Assembly (NCBI RefSeq): GCF_026167665.1
Contig: NZ_CP098740.1
Coordinates: forward strand, 4,216,001 to 4,280,000
Reading direction: 5' to 3'
Origin: Streptomyces drozdowiczii
GTDB lineage: Bacteria > Actinomycetota > Actinomycetes > Streptomycetales > Streptomycetaceae
Length of the DNA: 64,000 nucleotides
Part shown: one piece after another, positions 25,142-33,963 of the stretch
Position numbering within the stretch: position 1 is the stretch's first letter
Layout of the letters: every line of letters begins with the position of its first letter
Made by a program: the position numbers and the translations under genes
Notes under the pieces: model-generated
The model's database searches: none
Told to the model about the DNA's origin: nothing
What the model saw: only the letters and a program-made list of their open reading frames with translations

Positions 25142-25819
25142 ATGACCCGTGTACTGCTCGCCGAGGACGACGCATCCATCTCGGAGCCGCTGGCCCGCGC
25201 CCTGCGGCGGGAGGGTTACGAGGTCGAGGTGCGGGAAGACGGACCGACCGCGCTCGACGCCGGACTCCAGGGCGGCATCGACCTGGTCGTGCTCGACCTG
25301 GGGCTGCCCGGGATGGACGGCCTCGAAGTCGCCCGCCGGCTGCGTGCCGAGGGTCACACCGTGCCGGTCCTGGTCCTCACCGCCCGCGCGGACGAGGTGG
25401 ACACGGTCGTCGGGCTCGACGCGGGCGCCGACGACTACGTCACCAAGCCCTTCCGCCTCGCCGAGCTGCTCGCCCGGGTCCGGGCCCTGCTGCGGCGCGG
25501 CGCCACCGAGCCCGCCCCCCAGCCCGCCACGCACGGCGTCCGCATCGACGTCGAATCGCACCGGGCCTGGATGGGTGAGGAGGAGTTGCAGCTCACCGCG
25601 AAGGAGTTCGACCTCCTGCGGGTCCTCGTCCGGGACGCGGGCCGGGTCGTCACCCGCGACCAGCTGATGCGCGAGGTCTGGGACACCACCTGGTGGTCGT
25701 CCACCAAGACGCTCGACATGCACATCTCCTGGCTCCGCAAGAAGCTCGGCGACGACGCGGCCAACCCGCGCTACATCGCCACGGTCCGGGGCGTCGGCTT
25801 CCGCTTCGAGAAGAGCTAG
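25142..25819 (+). CDS. OmpR-family response regulator
   Basis: 225 residues. The receiver domain (1-115) has the acidic pocket Asp9/Asp10, the phosphorylated Asp52 in LDLGLPGMDG, Thr80 and Lys102 (YVTKPF). The OmpR winged-helix DNA-binding domain (about 130-223) contains LTAKEFDLLRVL and RGVGFRFEKS. It is probably phosphorylated by the histidine kinase at 25907, 87 bp downstream, and activates or represses target genes that I cannot name. The start is ATG 25142, apparently leaderless. Confidence 0.95.
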   Translation: MTRVLLAEDDASISEPLARALRREGYEVEVREDGPTALDAGLQGGIDLVVLDLGLPGMDGLEVARRLRAEGHTVPVLVLTARADEVDTVVGLDAGADDYVTKPFRLAELLARVRALLRRGATEPAPQPATHGVRIDVESHRAWMGEEELQLTAKEFDLLRVLVRDAGRVVTRDQLMREVWDTTWWSSTKTLDMHISWLRKKLGDDAANPRYIATVRGVGFRFEKS

Positions 25820-25828
25820 GGCCTTTCG

Positions 25829-25866
25829 TTCGGGGCCTGTAGCGTCCTTCGGGGCCTGTAGCGTCC
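25829..25866. repeat. Perfect 19-bp tandem duplication
   Basis: TTCGGGGCCTGTAGCGTCC occurs twice without a spacer (25829-25847, 25848-25866), filling almost half of the gap between the response regulator and histidine kinase genes. Confidence 0.95.
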
Positions 25867-25906
25867 TTGCTGTCCGACCCGAGCCGACCGACGTACAGAA
25901 GCGGGC

Positions 25907-27172
25907 ATGCGCCGACGACTGATCAATTCGACCCTCGCCGTCGTGCTCGTGGTGATCGCCGTCTTCGGCGTCTCCCTCGTCATCGTCGAGACCCGCACCA
26001 TCAGCAGCAGCGCCCAGGAGAGCGTCGACTCCGAGGCGCTGCGGCTGATCAGCGTCATCGAGAGCCGGCTCCTGGGCTCCGAGCGGATCAACCCCGCCGT
26101 GCTGGCCGAACAGATCGACGACAAGCGCTACGCCCTGGTCAAGATGCCCGGCCGCGCCCCCATCGAAGTCGGCCGGCGCCCCGGCGGCAGCGTGATCACC
26201 GCCACGGAGACGGGCGAGCACGGCGAGACCGTCACCGTCGAGGAGTCCCGCTCCGCCGTCACCCGCGAGGTCGGCCGCACGCTGATGATCATCGGCGCGG
26301 TGGCGCTGCTGGCCATCGTCTCCGCCGTCCTCCTCGCCGTACGCCAGGCCAACAAGCTCGCCTCGCCGCTCACCGACCTCGCGGAGACCGCAGAACGCCT
26401 GGGCTCCGGCGACCCCCGCCCGCGCCACAAGCGGTACGGGGTGCCCGAGCTGGACCGGGTCGCCGACGTCCTGGACTCCTCCGCCGAGCGGATCGCCCGG
26501 ATGCTCACCGCCGAACGCCGGCTCGCCGCGGACGCCTCCCACCAGCTGCGCACGCCGCTCACGGCCCTGTCCATGCGGATCGAGGAGATCTCGCTGACCG
26601 ACGACCCGGAGACCGTGAAGGAGGAGGCGCACATCGCCCTCGCCCAGGTCGAACGGCTCACGGACGTGGTGGAGCGGCTGCTGACCAATGCCCGGGACCC
26701 CCGGACCGGCTCGGCGGTCGTCTTCGACCTGGACGAGGTCGTCAAGCAGCAGATCGAGGAGTGGCGCCCGGCCTACCGGGGCGAGGGGCGCGCCATCGTC
26801 TGCTCCGGCAAGCAGGGGCTGAGCGCCGTCGGCACCCCGGGCGCGGTCGCCCAGGTCCTGGCCGCGCTGATCGAGAACTCCCTCATGCACGGCGGCGGTA
26901 CGGTCGCGCTGCGCACGCGGGTCACCGGCAACCAGGCGGTCATCGAGGTCACGGACGAGGGCCCCGGCGTCCCGGCGGACCTGGGCGCCCGGATCTTCGA
27001 GCGGACCATCAGCGGCCGCAACTCCACGGGCATCGGCCTCGCGGTCGCCCGCGACCTCGCGGAGGCGGACGGCGGCCGCCTGGAACTCCTCCAGCAGCAG
27101 CCCCCGGTCTTCGCCCTCTTCCTGAGCCGCATGGCCCAGTCACGGGAAGAACCGGAACGCCCGGTGCGGTAG
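25907..27172 (+). CDS. Sensor histidine kinase
   Basis: 421 residues. Two membrane segments (about 7-29 and 125-146) flank a small extracytoplasmic domain of about 95 residues. A HAMP-like linker leads to the HisKA domain with phosphorylated His212 in DASHQLRTPLTAL. The HATPase domain has the N-box ALIENSLMHGGG, VTDEGPGVP and STGIGLAVARDL. It is the partner of the adjacent OmpR-type regulator. The sensed signal is unknown. No clear ribosome binding site precedes ATG 25907, so coupling or an unusual start is possible. Confidence 0.94.
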   Translation: MRRRLINSTLAVVLVVIAVFGVSLVIVETRTISSSAQESVDSEALRLISVIESRLLGSERINPAVLAEQIDDKRYALVKMPGRAPIEVGRRPGGSVITATETGEHGETVTVEESRSAVTREVGRTLMIIGAVALLAIVSAVLLAVRQANKLASPLTDLAETAERLGSGDPRPRHKRYGVPELDRVADVLDSSAERIARMLTAERRLAADASHQLRTPLTALSMRIEEISLTDDPETVKEEAHIALAQVERLTDVVERLLTNARDPRTGSAVVFDLDEVVKQQIEEWRPAYRGEGRAIVCSGKQGLSAVGTPGAVAQVLAALIENSLMHGGGTVALRTRVTGNQAVIEVTDEGPGVPADLGARIFERTISGRNSTGIGLAVARDLAEADGGRLELLQQQPPVFALFLSRMAQSREEPERPVR

Positions 27173-27182
27173 CGCCGCCCGC

Positions 27183-27704
27183 TCAGCGACGCGCCGGATC
27201 CGCCTCGACCCGCGCCGCGGGCGCCGGCACCGTCACCAGGGCCTCTTTGTCGGCAACGCCCTCCGAAGGCGCGGGCAGCGCCTTGAAGACCCACGTCCGG
27301 TACGACCAGAAGCGGAACAGCGTCGCGACACCGATCCCGACGATCTTGAAGACGTTGCTCTGGACCGGGGTGTCCCAGCCGAACCCGTACGTCGCCACGT
27401 ACAGCACGCCGGTCTCGATCACCGCGCCCACCGCGCTGAACAGCAGGAACAGCGTCAGCTCACGCGTGCGGCCGGTCTTGTCGCGGTCGCGGTACGTCCA
27501 GTAGCGGAAGCCCACGTAATTGCAGAGGATCGCGACGAACGTGGCGAGCAGGCCGGCCCGCACGGTCGGGATATCGGTGTAGCGCCAGAGCAGATTGGAC
27601 ACGGCGATGTTCACGACCAGGCCGACCGCGCCGACCACGCCGAACTTGGCGATCTCCCGGGCCAGCAGCTCCAGCCGGGCCCGCAGTGCGCCTCGCTCGT
27701 TCAT
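27183..27704 (-). CDS. GtrA-family membrane protein
   Basis: 173 residues with four membrane segments between about 18 and 140. The GtrA signature is visible: FGVVGAVGLVVNIAVSNLLW, NYVGFRYWTYRDR and FRFWSYRTWVFKAL. GtrA proteins are thought to flip or support polyprenyl-linked sugars in cell-wall glycosylation. The C-terminal 35 residues are a non-conserved tail. The start is ATG 27704 (MNERGALR), divergent from purK. It may serve the envelope-glycan genes elsewhere in the window, but this is not shown by position. Confidence 0.88.
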   Translation of the reverse strand: MNERGALRARLELLAREIAKFGVVGAVGLVVNIAVSNLLWRYTDIPTVRAGLLATFVAILCNYVGFRYWTYRDRDKTGRTRELTLFLLFSAVGAVIETGVLYVATYGFGWDTPVQSNVFKIVGIGVATLFRFWSYRTWVFKALPAPSEGVADKEALVTVPAPAARVEADPARR

Positions 27705-27815
27705 ATGACTGCTCAGTCCGTCCGTAGGTCCCGCTCCATGTTCCGTCAACCCGGCCATGCTAACCAGCGCGCGGCCCGCACGCCCCCGGCCAGGACCGTC
27801 CGCGACCGGTGCGGA

Positions 27816-27821
27816 TACCCT
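27816..27821 (+). promoter_or_regulatory. -10 element for leaderless purK
   Basis: TACCCT ends 6 nt before the GTG start of purK. The GGGAG that follows is too close to the start codon to act as a ribosome binding site, so purEK mRNA is probably leaderless. Confidence 0.55.
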
Positions 27822-27827
27822 GGGAGC

Positions 27828-28979
27828 GTGACGTTCCCGGTAGTCGGCATGGTCGGTGGCGGTCAGCTCGCCCGTATGACCCACGAGGCGGGTATCCCCC
27901 TCGGCATCAAGTTCAAGCTCCTCAGCGACACCGCTCAGGACTCCGCGGCCCAGGTGGCGGGCGAGGTCGTCGTAGGCGACTACCGCGACCTGGAGACGCT
28001 GCGGGCCTTCGCGCGCGGCTGTGACGTGATCACCTTCGATCACGAGCACGTCCCCACCGAGCACCTGCGGGCCCTGGAGGCGGACGGCATCCCCGTGCGC
28101 CCCGGCCCCGACGCTCTGGTGCACGCCCAGGACAAGGGGGTGATGCGCGCGAAACTCACCGAGATCGGCGCGCCCTGCCCCCGCCACCGCATCGTGAAGG
28201 ACCCGGCCGACGCCGCGGCCTTCGCCGAGGAGGCGGGAGGTTTCCCGGTCATCCTCAAGACCGTGCGCGGCGGCTACGACGGCAAGGGCGTCTGGGTGGT
28301 CCGCTCCGAGGCGGACGCGGCCGAGCCGTTCCGGGCCGGTGTCCCGGTGCTCGCCGAGGAGAAGGTCGACTTCGTACGGGAGCTGGCGGCCAACATCGTC
28401 CGCTCGCCGCACGGCCAGGCCGTGGCCTACCCGGTCGTCGAGTCCATCCAGGTCGACGGCGTCTGCGACACGGTCATCGCCCCGGCCCCCGAGCTGGACG
28501 AGGCGCTGGCGGGCGAGGCCCAGCAGCTCGCGCTGCGCATCGCCTCCGAGCTGGGCGTCGTCGGCCACCTCGCGGTGGAGCTGTTCGAGACCCGCGGACC
28601 CGACGGGAAGCCCGGCATCCTCGTCAACGAGCTGGCCATGCGCCCGCACAACTCCGGCCACTGGACCATGGACGGCGCGATCACCTCGCAGTTCGCCAAC
28701 CACGTCCGCGCGGTCCTCGACCTCCCCCTCGGCGACCCGCGCCCCCGCGCCCCCTGGACGGTCATGTGCAACGTCCTCGGCGGCGACTTCCCGGACATGT
28801 ACCAGGGCTACCTGCACTGCATGGCGCGCGACCCGCAGCTCAAGATCCACATGTACGGCAAGGACGTGAAGCCCGGCCGCAAGGTCGGACACGTCAACAC
28901 CTACGGCGACGATCTGGCGGACGTGCGCGAGCGCGCCCGGCACGCGGCCGACTACCTGCGAGGAACGATCACCGAATGA
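27828..28979 (+). CDS. purK: N5-carboxyaminoimidazole ribonucleotide synthase
   Basis: 383 residues, an ATP-grasp enzyme of de novo purine synthesis that turns AIR, ATP and bicarbonate into N5-CAIR. It starts [17 protein letters not shown] and has the ATP-grasp motifs [18 protein letters not shown] and [17 protein letters not shown] 27828 is the start; the frame continues upstream but lacks a signal. The last four bases overlap purE (ATGA), so the two are translated together. The gene is divergent from the GtrA gene. Confidence 0.96.
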   Translation: MTFPVVGMVGGGQLARMTHEAGIPLGIKFKLLSDTAQDSAAQVAGEVVVGDYRDLETLRAFARGCDVITFDHEHVPTEHLRALEADGIPVRPGPDALVHAQDKGVMRAKLTEIGAPCPRHRIVKDPADAAAFAEEAGGFPVILKTVRGGYDGKGVWVVRSEADAAEPFRAGVPVLAEEKVDFVRELAANIVRSPHGQAVAYPVVESIQVDGVCDTVIAPAPELDEALAGEAQQLALRIASELGVVGHLAVELFETRGPDGKPGILVNELAMRPHNSGHWTMDGAITSQFANHVRAVLDLPLGDPRPRAPWTVMCNVLGGDFPDMYQGYLHCMARDPQLKIHMYGKDVKPGRKVGHVNTYGDDLADVRERARHAADYLRGTITE

Positions 28980-29509
28980 CTTCCCCCGCCTCCGCCGCAC
29001 CGGTCGTCGGCATCGTCATGGGCTCGGACTCCGACTGGCCCGTCATGGAAGCGGCGGCCAAGGCCCTGGACGAGTTCGGCATCCCGTACGAGGTCGACGT
29101 CGTCTCCGCCCACCGCATGCCCCGCGAGATGATCGCGTACGGCGAGAACGCGGCGGGCCGCGGCCTCAAGGCGATCATCGCGGGCGCGGGCGGCGCCGCC
29201 CACCTGCCCGGCATGCTCGCCTCGGTCACCCCGCTGCCCGTCATCGGCGTACCGGTCCCGCTGAAGTACCTGGACGGCATGGACAGCCTCATGTCCATCG
29301 TCCAGATGCCCGCCGGCATCCCCGTCGCCACGGTCTCCATCGCCGGGGCGCGCAACGCCGGACTGCTGGCCGTCCGCGTCCTGGCCGCCGCCGACCCCGA
29401 GCTCCAGGGCCGGATGACGGAGTTCCTGGGCGACCTCAACGACCAGGCCACCGAGAAGGGCAAGCGGCTGCGCCAGAAGGCGGCGGGCGCGGAGTCCTTC
29501 GGCTTCTGA
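28976..29509 (+). CDS. purE: N5-carboxyaminoimidazole ribonucleotide mutase
   Basis: 177 residues, class I PurE, which moves the carboxylate of N5-CAIR to give CAIR. It has GSDSDWPVM (Ser17, Asp20), SAHRMP with catalytic His46, [11 protein letters not shown] and GVPVPLK. The short C-terminal extension after the core is typical of actinobacteria. ATG 28976 overlaps the purK stop. The M19 dipeptidase follows 11 bp later and is probably in the same transcript. Confidence 0.97.
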   Translation: MTSPASAAPVVGIVMGSDSDWPVMEAAAKALDEFGIPYEVDVVSAHRMPREMIAYGENAAGRGLKAIIAGAGGAAHLPGMLASVTPLPVIGVPVPLKYLDGMDSLMSIVQMPAGIPVATVSIAGARNAGLLAVRVLAAADPELQGRMTEFLGDLNDQATEKGKRLRQKAAGAESFGF

Positions 29510-29520
29510 AAGCAGGCACC

Positions 29521-30717
29521 ATGACGGACCGACTGGACCGGGCCCGGGAACTCCTCGCCGAGTACCCGGTGGTCGACGGGCACAACGACCTGCCCTGGGC
29601 GCTGCGCGAGCAGGTCCAGTACGACCTGGCCGTACGCGACATCGCCACCGACCAGTCGGCCCATCTGCACACCGACATCCCCCGGCTCCGCGCCGGGGGC
29701 GTCGGCGCCCAGTTCTGGTCCGTCTACGTGCGCTCCGACCTCGCGGGCGACGCCGCCGTCAGCGCCACCCTGGAACAGATCGACGCCGTCGCCGAACTCC
29801 TGGAGCGCTACCCGGCCGACCTCCGGCGCGCCCTGACCGCCGACGACATGGAGGCGGCCCGCGCCGAGGGCCGGATCGCCTCGCTGATGGGGGCCGAGGG
29901 CGGCCACTCCATCGACAACTCGCTGGGCACCCTGCGCGGACTGCACGCCCTGGGCGTCCGCTACATGACGCTCACCCACAACGACAACATCGCCTGGGCG
30001 GACTCCGCGACCGACGAGCCCGGCGTGGGCGGCCTCTCGCCGTTCGGCCACGAGGTCGTCCGCGAGATGAACCGCACCGGCATGCTGGTCGACCTCTCGC
30101 ACGTCGCCGCGACGACCATGCGGGACGCGCTCGCCACCTCCGCGGCGCCGGTGATGTTCTCGCACTCCTCGTCGCGCGCCGTCTGCGACCACCCGCGCAA
30201 CATCCCCGACGACGTCCTCGCGCAGCTCCCGGCCAACGGCGGCATCGCCATGGCCACCTTCGTGCCGAAGTTCGTCCTGCCGGAGGCCGTCGCCTGGACG
30301 CAGGCCGCCGACGAGAACCTGCGCGCGCACGGGCTGCACCACCTGGACACCACCGAGCAGGCGATGAAGCTGCACGCCGCGTTCGAGGCGGCGAACCCGC
30401 GCCCGGTCGCGACCGTGGCCACCATCGCCGACCACCTCGACCACATGCGCGAGGTCGCGGGCGTCGACCACATCGGCATCGGCGGCGACTACGACGGCAC
30501 CGCGTTCCTCCCGCAGGGCCTGGAGAGCGTCGCCGGCTACCCGAACCTGATCGCGGAGCTGCTGCGCCGGAACTGGTCCGCCGCCGACCTGGCCAAGCTC
30601 ACCTGGCGGAACGCCGTACGGGTGCTGCGCGACGCCGAGGACGTGGCGCGGGACCTGCGCACCCGGCGCGGCCCCTCGCACGCCACGATCGAAGAGCTGG
30701 ACGCCCCGGCGGCCTGA
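29521..30717 (+). CDS. M19 membrane-dipeptidase-type dipeptidase (Sco3058 homologue)
   Basis: 398 residues, peptidase family M19, binuclear zinc. The metal-binding HxD is His21/Asp23 in [10 protein letters not shown], with the bridging Glu in GAEGGHS, and further motifs [14 protein letters not shown] and FSHSSSRAV. No signal peptide, so it is cytosolic. From memory, S. coelicolor Sco3058, in the same position, has been described structurally and biochemically as the closest bacterial relative of human renal dipeptidase, acting on L-Xaa-L/D-Xaa dipeptides. ATG 29521 follows GAAAGCAGGCACC, 11 bp after purE. Confidence 0.94.
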   Translation: MTDRLDRARELLAEYPVVDGHNDLPWALREQVQYDLAVRDIATDQSAHLHTDIPRLRAGGVGAQFWSVYVRSDLAGDAAVSATLEQIDAVAELLERYPADLRRALTADDMEAARAEGRIASLMGAEGGHSIDNSLGTLRGLHALGVRYMTLTHNDNIAWADSATDEPGVGGLSPFGHEVVREMNRTGMLVDLSHVAATTMRDALATSAAPVMFSHSSSRAVCDHPRNIPDDVLAQLPANGGIAMATFVPKFVLPEAVAWTQAADENLRAHGLHHLDTTEQAMKLHAAFEAANPRPVATVATIADHLDHMREVAGVDHIGIGGDYDGTAFLPQGLESVAGYPNLIAELLRRNWSAADLAKLTWRNAVRVLRDAEDVARDLRTRRGPSHATIEELDAPAA

Positions 30718-30744
30718 GCCACCGGGGCGCTTCTCAGCAGGCTT

Positions 30745-31104
30745 TCAACAGGCGCAGAGACAGAACGGGTGCCCCGCAGGGTCCGCGTAGACCCGGAAGG
30801 TGCGCTCCCGGTCGTCCGCCTCCAGCACCGTCGCGCCCAGCGCCAGCACCTCCCGCTCCGCCGCGTCCAGATCCTCCACGGTCAGGTCCAGGTGGAACTG
30901 CTGCGAGGCGTCGGCGCTCGGCCACTTCGGCGGTACGAAGCCGGGCGCGGCCTGGAAGGCGAGCGGGGCGCCCGCGCCGCCCTTGAGGTCCACCCAGTCC
31001 TCCTGCTGCTCGACCGTGCCGCCGATCAGCGCCGCGTAGAAGTGCGCCAGGGCGACGGGGTCGGGGCAGTCCAGGACGACGGCGCCCACTGAGGCCAGAG
31101 CCAT
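30745..31104 (-). CDS. VOC-family (glyoxalase-like) protein
   Basis: 119 residues with one pair of beta-alpha-beta-beta-beta modules typical of the VOC superfamily: ALASVGAVVLDCPDPVALAHF at the start, HLDLTVEDLDAAEREVLALG in the middle, and VYADPAGHPFCLCAC at the end. A role in small-molecule binding, resistance or isomerisation is possible; the substrate is unknown. GAGGAGG lies 5 nt before ATG 31104. Confidence 0.88.
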   Translation of the reverse strand: MALASVGAVVLDCPDPVALAHFYAALIGGTVEQQEDWVDLKGGAGAPLAFQAAPGFVPPKWPSADASQQFHLDLTVEDLDAAEREVLALGATVLEADDRERTFRVYADPAGHPFCLCAC

Positions 31105-31152
31105 GTTTCCTCCTCGGGGAGAAGTACGGACAGGCCCTAGTGTGCGCCGGGG

Positions 31153-32496
31153 TCAGGCCGTCGGGCGGCCCATCGCGCGGAACGTCCAGCCGGCCTCGCG
31201 CCACGCGACCGGGTCGAGCGCGTTGCGCCCGTCGAGGATGATCCGGTGGCCCGCGACCGCGCCCAGCGCCTCCGCGTCCAGCTCCCGGAACTCGCGCCAC
31301 TCCGTCAGGTGCAGCACGACGTCCGCGCCGCGCACCGCGTCGAGCGCGCTCTCCGCGTAACCGAGGGTCGGGAAGACGCGGCGGGCGTTCTCCATGCCCT
31401 TCGGGTCGAACACGGTGACCTGGCCGCCCTGGAGGTGGATCTGGCCGGCCACGTTGAGCGCGGGGGAGTCGCGTACGTCGTCCGAGTCCGGCTTGAACGT
31501 GGCGCCGAGCACGGCGACCCGCTTGCCGAGGAAGGAGCCGCCGCCCACGGCCTCGCGGGCCAGCTCGACCATGTGGCCCCGGCGGCGCATGTTGATCGAG
31601 TCGACCTCGCGGAGGAACGTCAGCGCCTGGTCCGCGCCCAGCTCACCGGCGCGGGCCATGAAGGCGCGGATGTCCTTGGGCAGGCAGCCACCGCCGAAGC
31701 CGATACCGGCCCGCAGGAACTTGCTTCCGATGCGCTCGTCGTGGCCGATGGCCTCGGCCAGCTTCGCCACGTCGCCGTCGGCGGCCTCGCAGACCTCGGC
31801 CATCGCGTTGATGAACGAGATCTTGGTGGCCAGGAAGGAGTTGGCGGCCGTCTTCACCAGTTCGGCGGTCGGGTAGTCCGTCACGACGAACGGGGAGCCC
31901 TCGCCCACCGGGACGGCGTACACCTCGCGCAGCACCTTCTCCGCCCGCTCGCTCGTCACGCCGACGACGATCCGGTCCGGGTGCAGGGTGTCGTCCACCG
32001 CGAAGCCCTCGCGCAGGAACTCCGGGTTCCAGGCCAGCTCGGCGTCGGCGCCCACGGGGGCCAGCTCCGCGAGGCGGGCGGCGAGGCGGGCGGCGGAGCC
32101 GACGGGCACGGTGGACTTGCCGACGACGAGGACGGGGCGGGTGAGCAGCGGTGCCAGCGAGTCGAAGGCGCTCTCGACGTACGTCATGTCACAGGCGTAC
32201 TCGCCGTGCTTCTGCGGGGTGTTCGTGCAGACGAAGTGCACGTCGCCGAAGTCGGCCACCTCCTCCCAGGAGGTGGTGAACCGCAGCCGCCCGGTGGAGC
32301 CCTCGATGCCCGCGACGTGCCGCTGGAGCATCTCCTCCAGGCCCGGCTCGTACATCGGGACCCGGCCGGCGGACAGCATCTCGATCTTCTCGGGCACGAC
32401 GTCGAGGCCCAGGACCTCGAAGCCGAGTTCCGCCATGGCCGCGGCGTGCGTGGCGCCCAGATAGCCGGTGCCGATCACGGTGATCCTGAGGGCCAT
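31153..32496 (-). CDS. UDP-glucose/GDP-mannose-type dehydrogenase
   Basis: 447 residues. The Rossmann motif GTGYLG (9-14) is followed by the central domain with FINAMAEVCE and the active-site cysteine in GIGFGGGCLPKD (about residue 270). The C-terminal domain has GATFKPDSDDVRDSP. Such enzymes oxidise a nucleotide-sugar C6 alcohol to the uronic acid in two NAD-dependent steps. The exact sugar is not clear from sequence, with UDP-glucose most likely. CAGGAGCACTTC precedes ATG 32496. It may feed the envelope-glycan genes at 41-54 kb. Confidence 0.92.
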   Translation of the reverse strand: MALRITVIGTGYLGATHAAAMAELGFEVLGLDVVPEKIEMLSAGRVPMYEPGLEEMLQRHVAGIEGSTGRLRFTTSWEEVADFGDVHFVCTNTPQKHGEYACDMTYVESAFDSLAPLLTRPVLVVGKSTVPVGSAARLAARLAELAPVGADAELAWNPEFLREGFAVDDTLHPDRIVVGVTSERAEKVLREVYAVPVGEGSPFVVTDYPTAELVKTAANSFLATKISFINAMAEVCEAADGDVAKLAEAIGHDERIGSKFLRAGIGFGGGCLPKDIRAFMARAGELGADQALTFLREVDSINMRRRGHMVELAREAVGGGSFLGKRVAVLGATFKPDSDDVRDSPALNVAGQIHLQGGQVTVFDPKGMENARRVFPTLGYAESALDAVRGADVVLHLTEWREFRELDAEALGAVAGHRIILDGRNALDPVAWREAGWTFRAMGRPTA

Positions 32497-32623
32497 GAAG
32501 TGCTCCTGTGAGGTGCGGACAGAGATGCGGTGCACGAGCATAGTCCCGCCCGTGAAACCTCCCATTTCCGGCTGTCGCGCAGCTCACGGCCCGAGCGCGT
32601 ATGCCGGGGGCGGGTCGAACGCC

Positions 32624-32651
32624 TAAAATTGGGTTACTTAACGGTAGTTAG
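32624..32651 (+). promoter_or_regulatory. Promoter -10 with overlapping TAAC/GTTA palindrome
   Basis: TAAAAT (32624-32629) is a good -10. Just downstream, TTAAC and GTTAG (32638-32642/32647-32651) face each other around GGTA, covering the predicted start point. A TetR-type repressor of the acyl-CoA dehydrogenase gene is the likely binder; none is encoded next to it. Confidence 0.45.
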
Positions 32652-32662
32652 CACCCTGGGGA

Positions 32663-33829
32663 GTGAGCGTCTTGGCGGGTTCGACCGATTTCGACCTGTA
32701 CCGTCCGGCTGAGGAGCACGAGATGCTCCGTGAGACGGTGCGTGCGCTCGCCGAGGCGAAGATCGCCCCGTTCGCGGCCGCGGTCGACGAGGAGGCCCGC
32801 TTCCCGCAGGAGGCGCTGGACGCCCTCACCGCCGCCGATCTGCACGCGGTCCACGTACCGGAGGAGTACGGCGGCGCCGGCGCCGATGCGCTCGCCACGG
32901 TCATCGTGATCGAGGAGGTGGCCCGCGCCTGCGTGTCCTCCTCCCTGATCCCGGCCGTGAACAAGCTCGGCTCGCTCCCGGTCGTCCTGTCCGGCTCCGA
33001 GGCCCTGAAGAAGAAGTACCTGGGCCCGCTGGCCAAGGGCGACGGCATGTTCTCGTACTGCCTCTCCGAACCGGACGCGGGCTCCGACGCGGCCGGCATG
33101 AAGACCCGGGCCGTGCGCGACGGCGACTTCTGGGTCCTCAACGGCGTGAAGCGCTGGATCACCAACGCGGGCGTCTCCGAGTACTACACGGTCATGGCCG
33201 TCACGGACCCGGAGAAGCGCTCCAAGGGCATCTCGGCCTTCGTCGTGGAGAAGTCCGACGAGGGCGTCTCCTTCGGCGCCCCGGAGAAGAAGCTCGGCAT
33301 CAAGGGTTCCCCGACCCGCGAGGTCTACTTCGACAACGTCCGCATCCCCGCCGACCGGATGATCGGCGAGGAGGGCACCGGCTTCGCCACCGCGATGAAG
33401 ACCCTGGACCACACCCGCATCACCATCGCGGCCCAGGCCCTCGGTGTCGCCCAGGGCGCGCTGGACTACGCCAAGGGCTACGTCCAGGAGCGCAAGCAGT
33501 TCGGCAAGCCGATCGCGGACTTCCAGGGCGTGCAGTTCATGCTCGCCGACATGGCCATGAAGCTGGAGGCCGCCCGCCAGCTCACGTACTCGGCCGCCGC
33601 CAAGTCCGAGCGCGTCGACGCCGACCTCACGTTCTTCGGCGCGGCCGCCAAGTGCTTCGCCTCGGACGTCGCCATGGAGATCACCACGGACGCGGTCCAG
33701 CTCCTCGGCGGCTACGGCTACACGCGGGACTACCCGGTGGAGCGCATGATGCGCGACGCCAAGATCACCCAGATCTACGAGGGCACGAACCAGGTCCAGC
33801 GCATCGTGATGGCGCGCAACCTGCCGTAA
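32663..33829 (+). CDS. Acyl-CoA dehydrogenase
   Basis: 388 residues, full-length FAD-dependent acyl-CoA dehydrogenase. Motifs: FSYCLSEPDAGSDAAGMKT (FAD/substrate loop), RKQFGKPIADFQ, and the catalytic base Glu373 in IYEGTNQVQR. It introduces a trans-2 double bond in short or branched acyl-CoAs during fatty-acid or amino-acid catabolism. GTG 32663 is the longest start, with GGGGA abutting it. TTG 32672 has GGGGAG 8 nt upstream and may be the true start. It is monocistronic, ending at a hairpin. Confidence 0.95.
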   Translation: MSVLAGSTDFDLYRPAEEHEMLRETVRALAEAKIAPFAAAVDEEARFPQEALDALTAADLHAVHVPEEYGGAGADALATVIVIEEVARACVSSSLIPAVNKLGSLPVVLSGSEALKKKYLGPLAKGDGMFSYCLSEPDAGSDAAGMKTRAVRDGDFWVLNGVKRWITNAGVSEYYTVMAVTDPEKRSKGISAFVVEKSDEGVSFGAPEKKLGIKGSPTREVYFDNVRIPADRMIGEEGTGFATAMKTLDHTRITIAAQALGVAQGALDYAKGYVQERKQFGKPIADFQGVQFMLADMAMKLEAARQLTYSAAAKSERVDADLTFFGAAAKCFASDVAMEITTDAVQLLGGYGYTRDYPVERMMRDAKITQIYEGTNQVQRIVMARNLP

Positions 33830-33848
33830 CGGGACGTTCGACGAGCGC

Positions 33849-33878
33849 ACAGCCCCCGGCCGCGATGCCGGGGGCTGT
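33849..33878 (+). terminator. Hairpin terminator after the acyl-CoA dehydrogenase
   Basis: ACAGCCCCCGGC (33849-33860) and GCCGGGGGCTGT (33867-33878) form a perfect 12-bp stem with a 6-nt loop, 20 bp after the stop codon. Confidence 0.9.
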
Positions 33879-33963
33879 CGCATGCGTACGCTGATCAACT
33901 CCGCGTCAGGCCGTTGCTAGGCTGCGGGCGTTGGCCAGGGCATCACAGTGGGGGAACGGGTCG

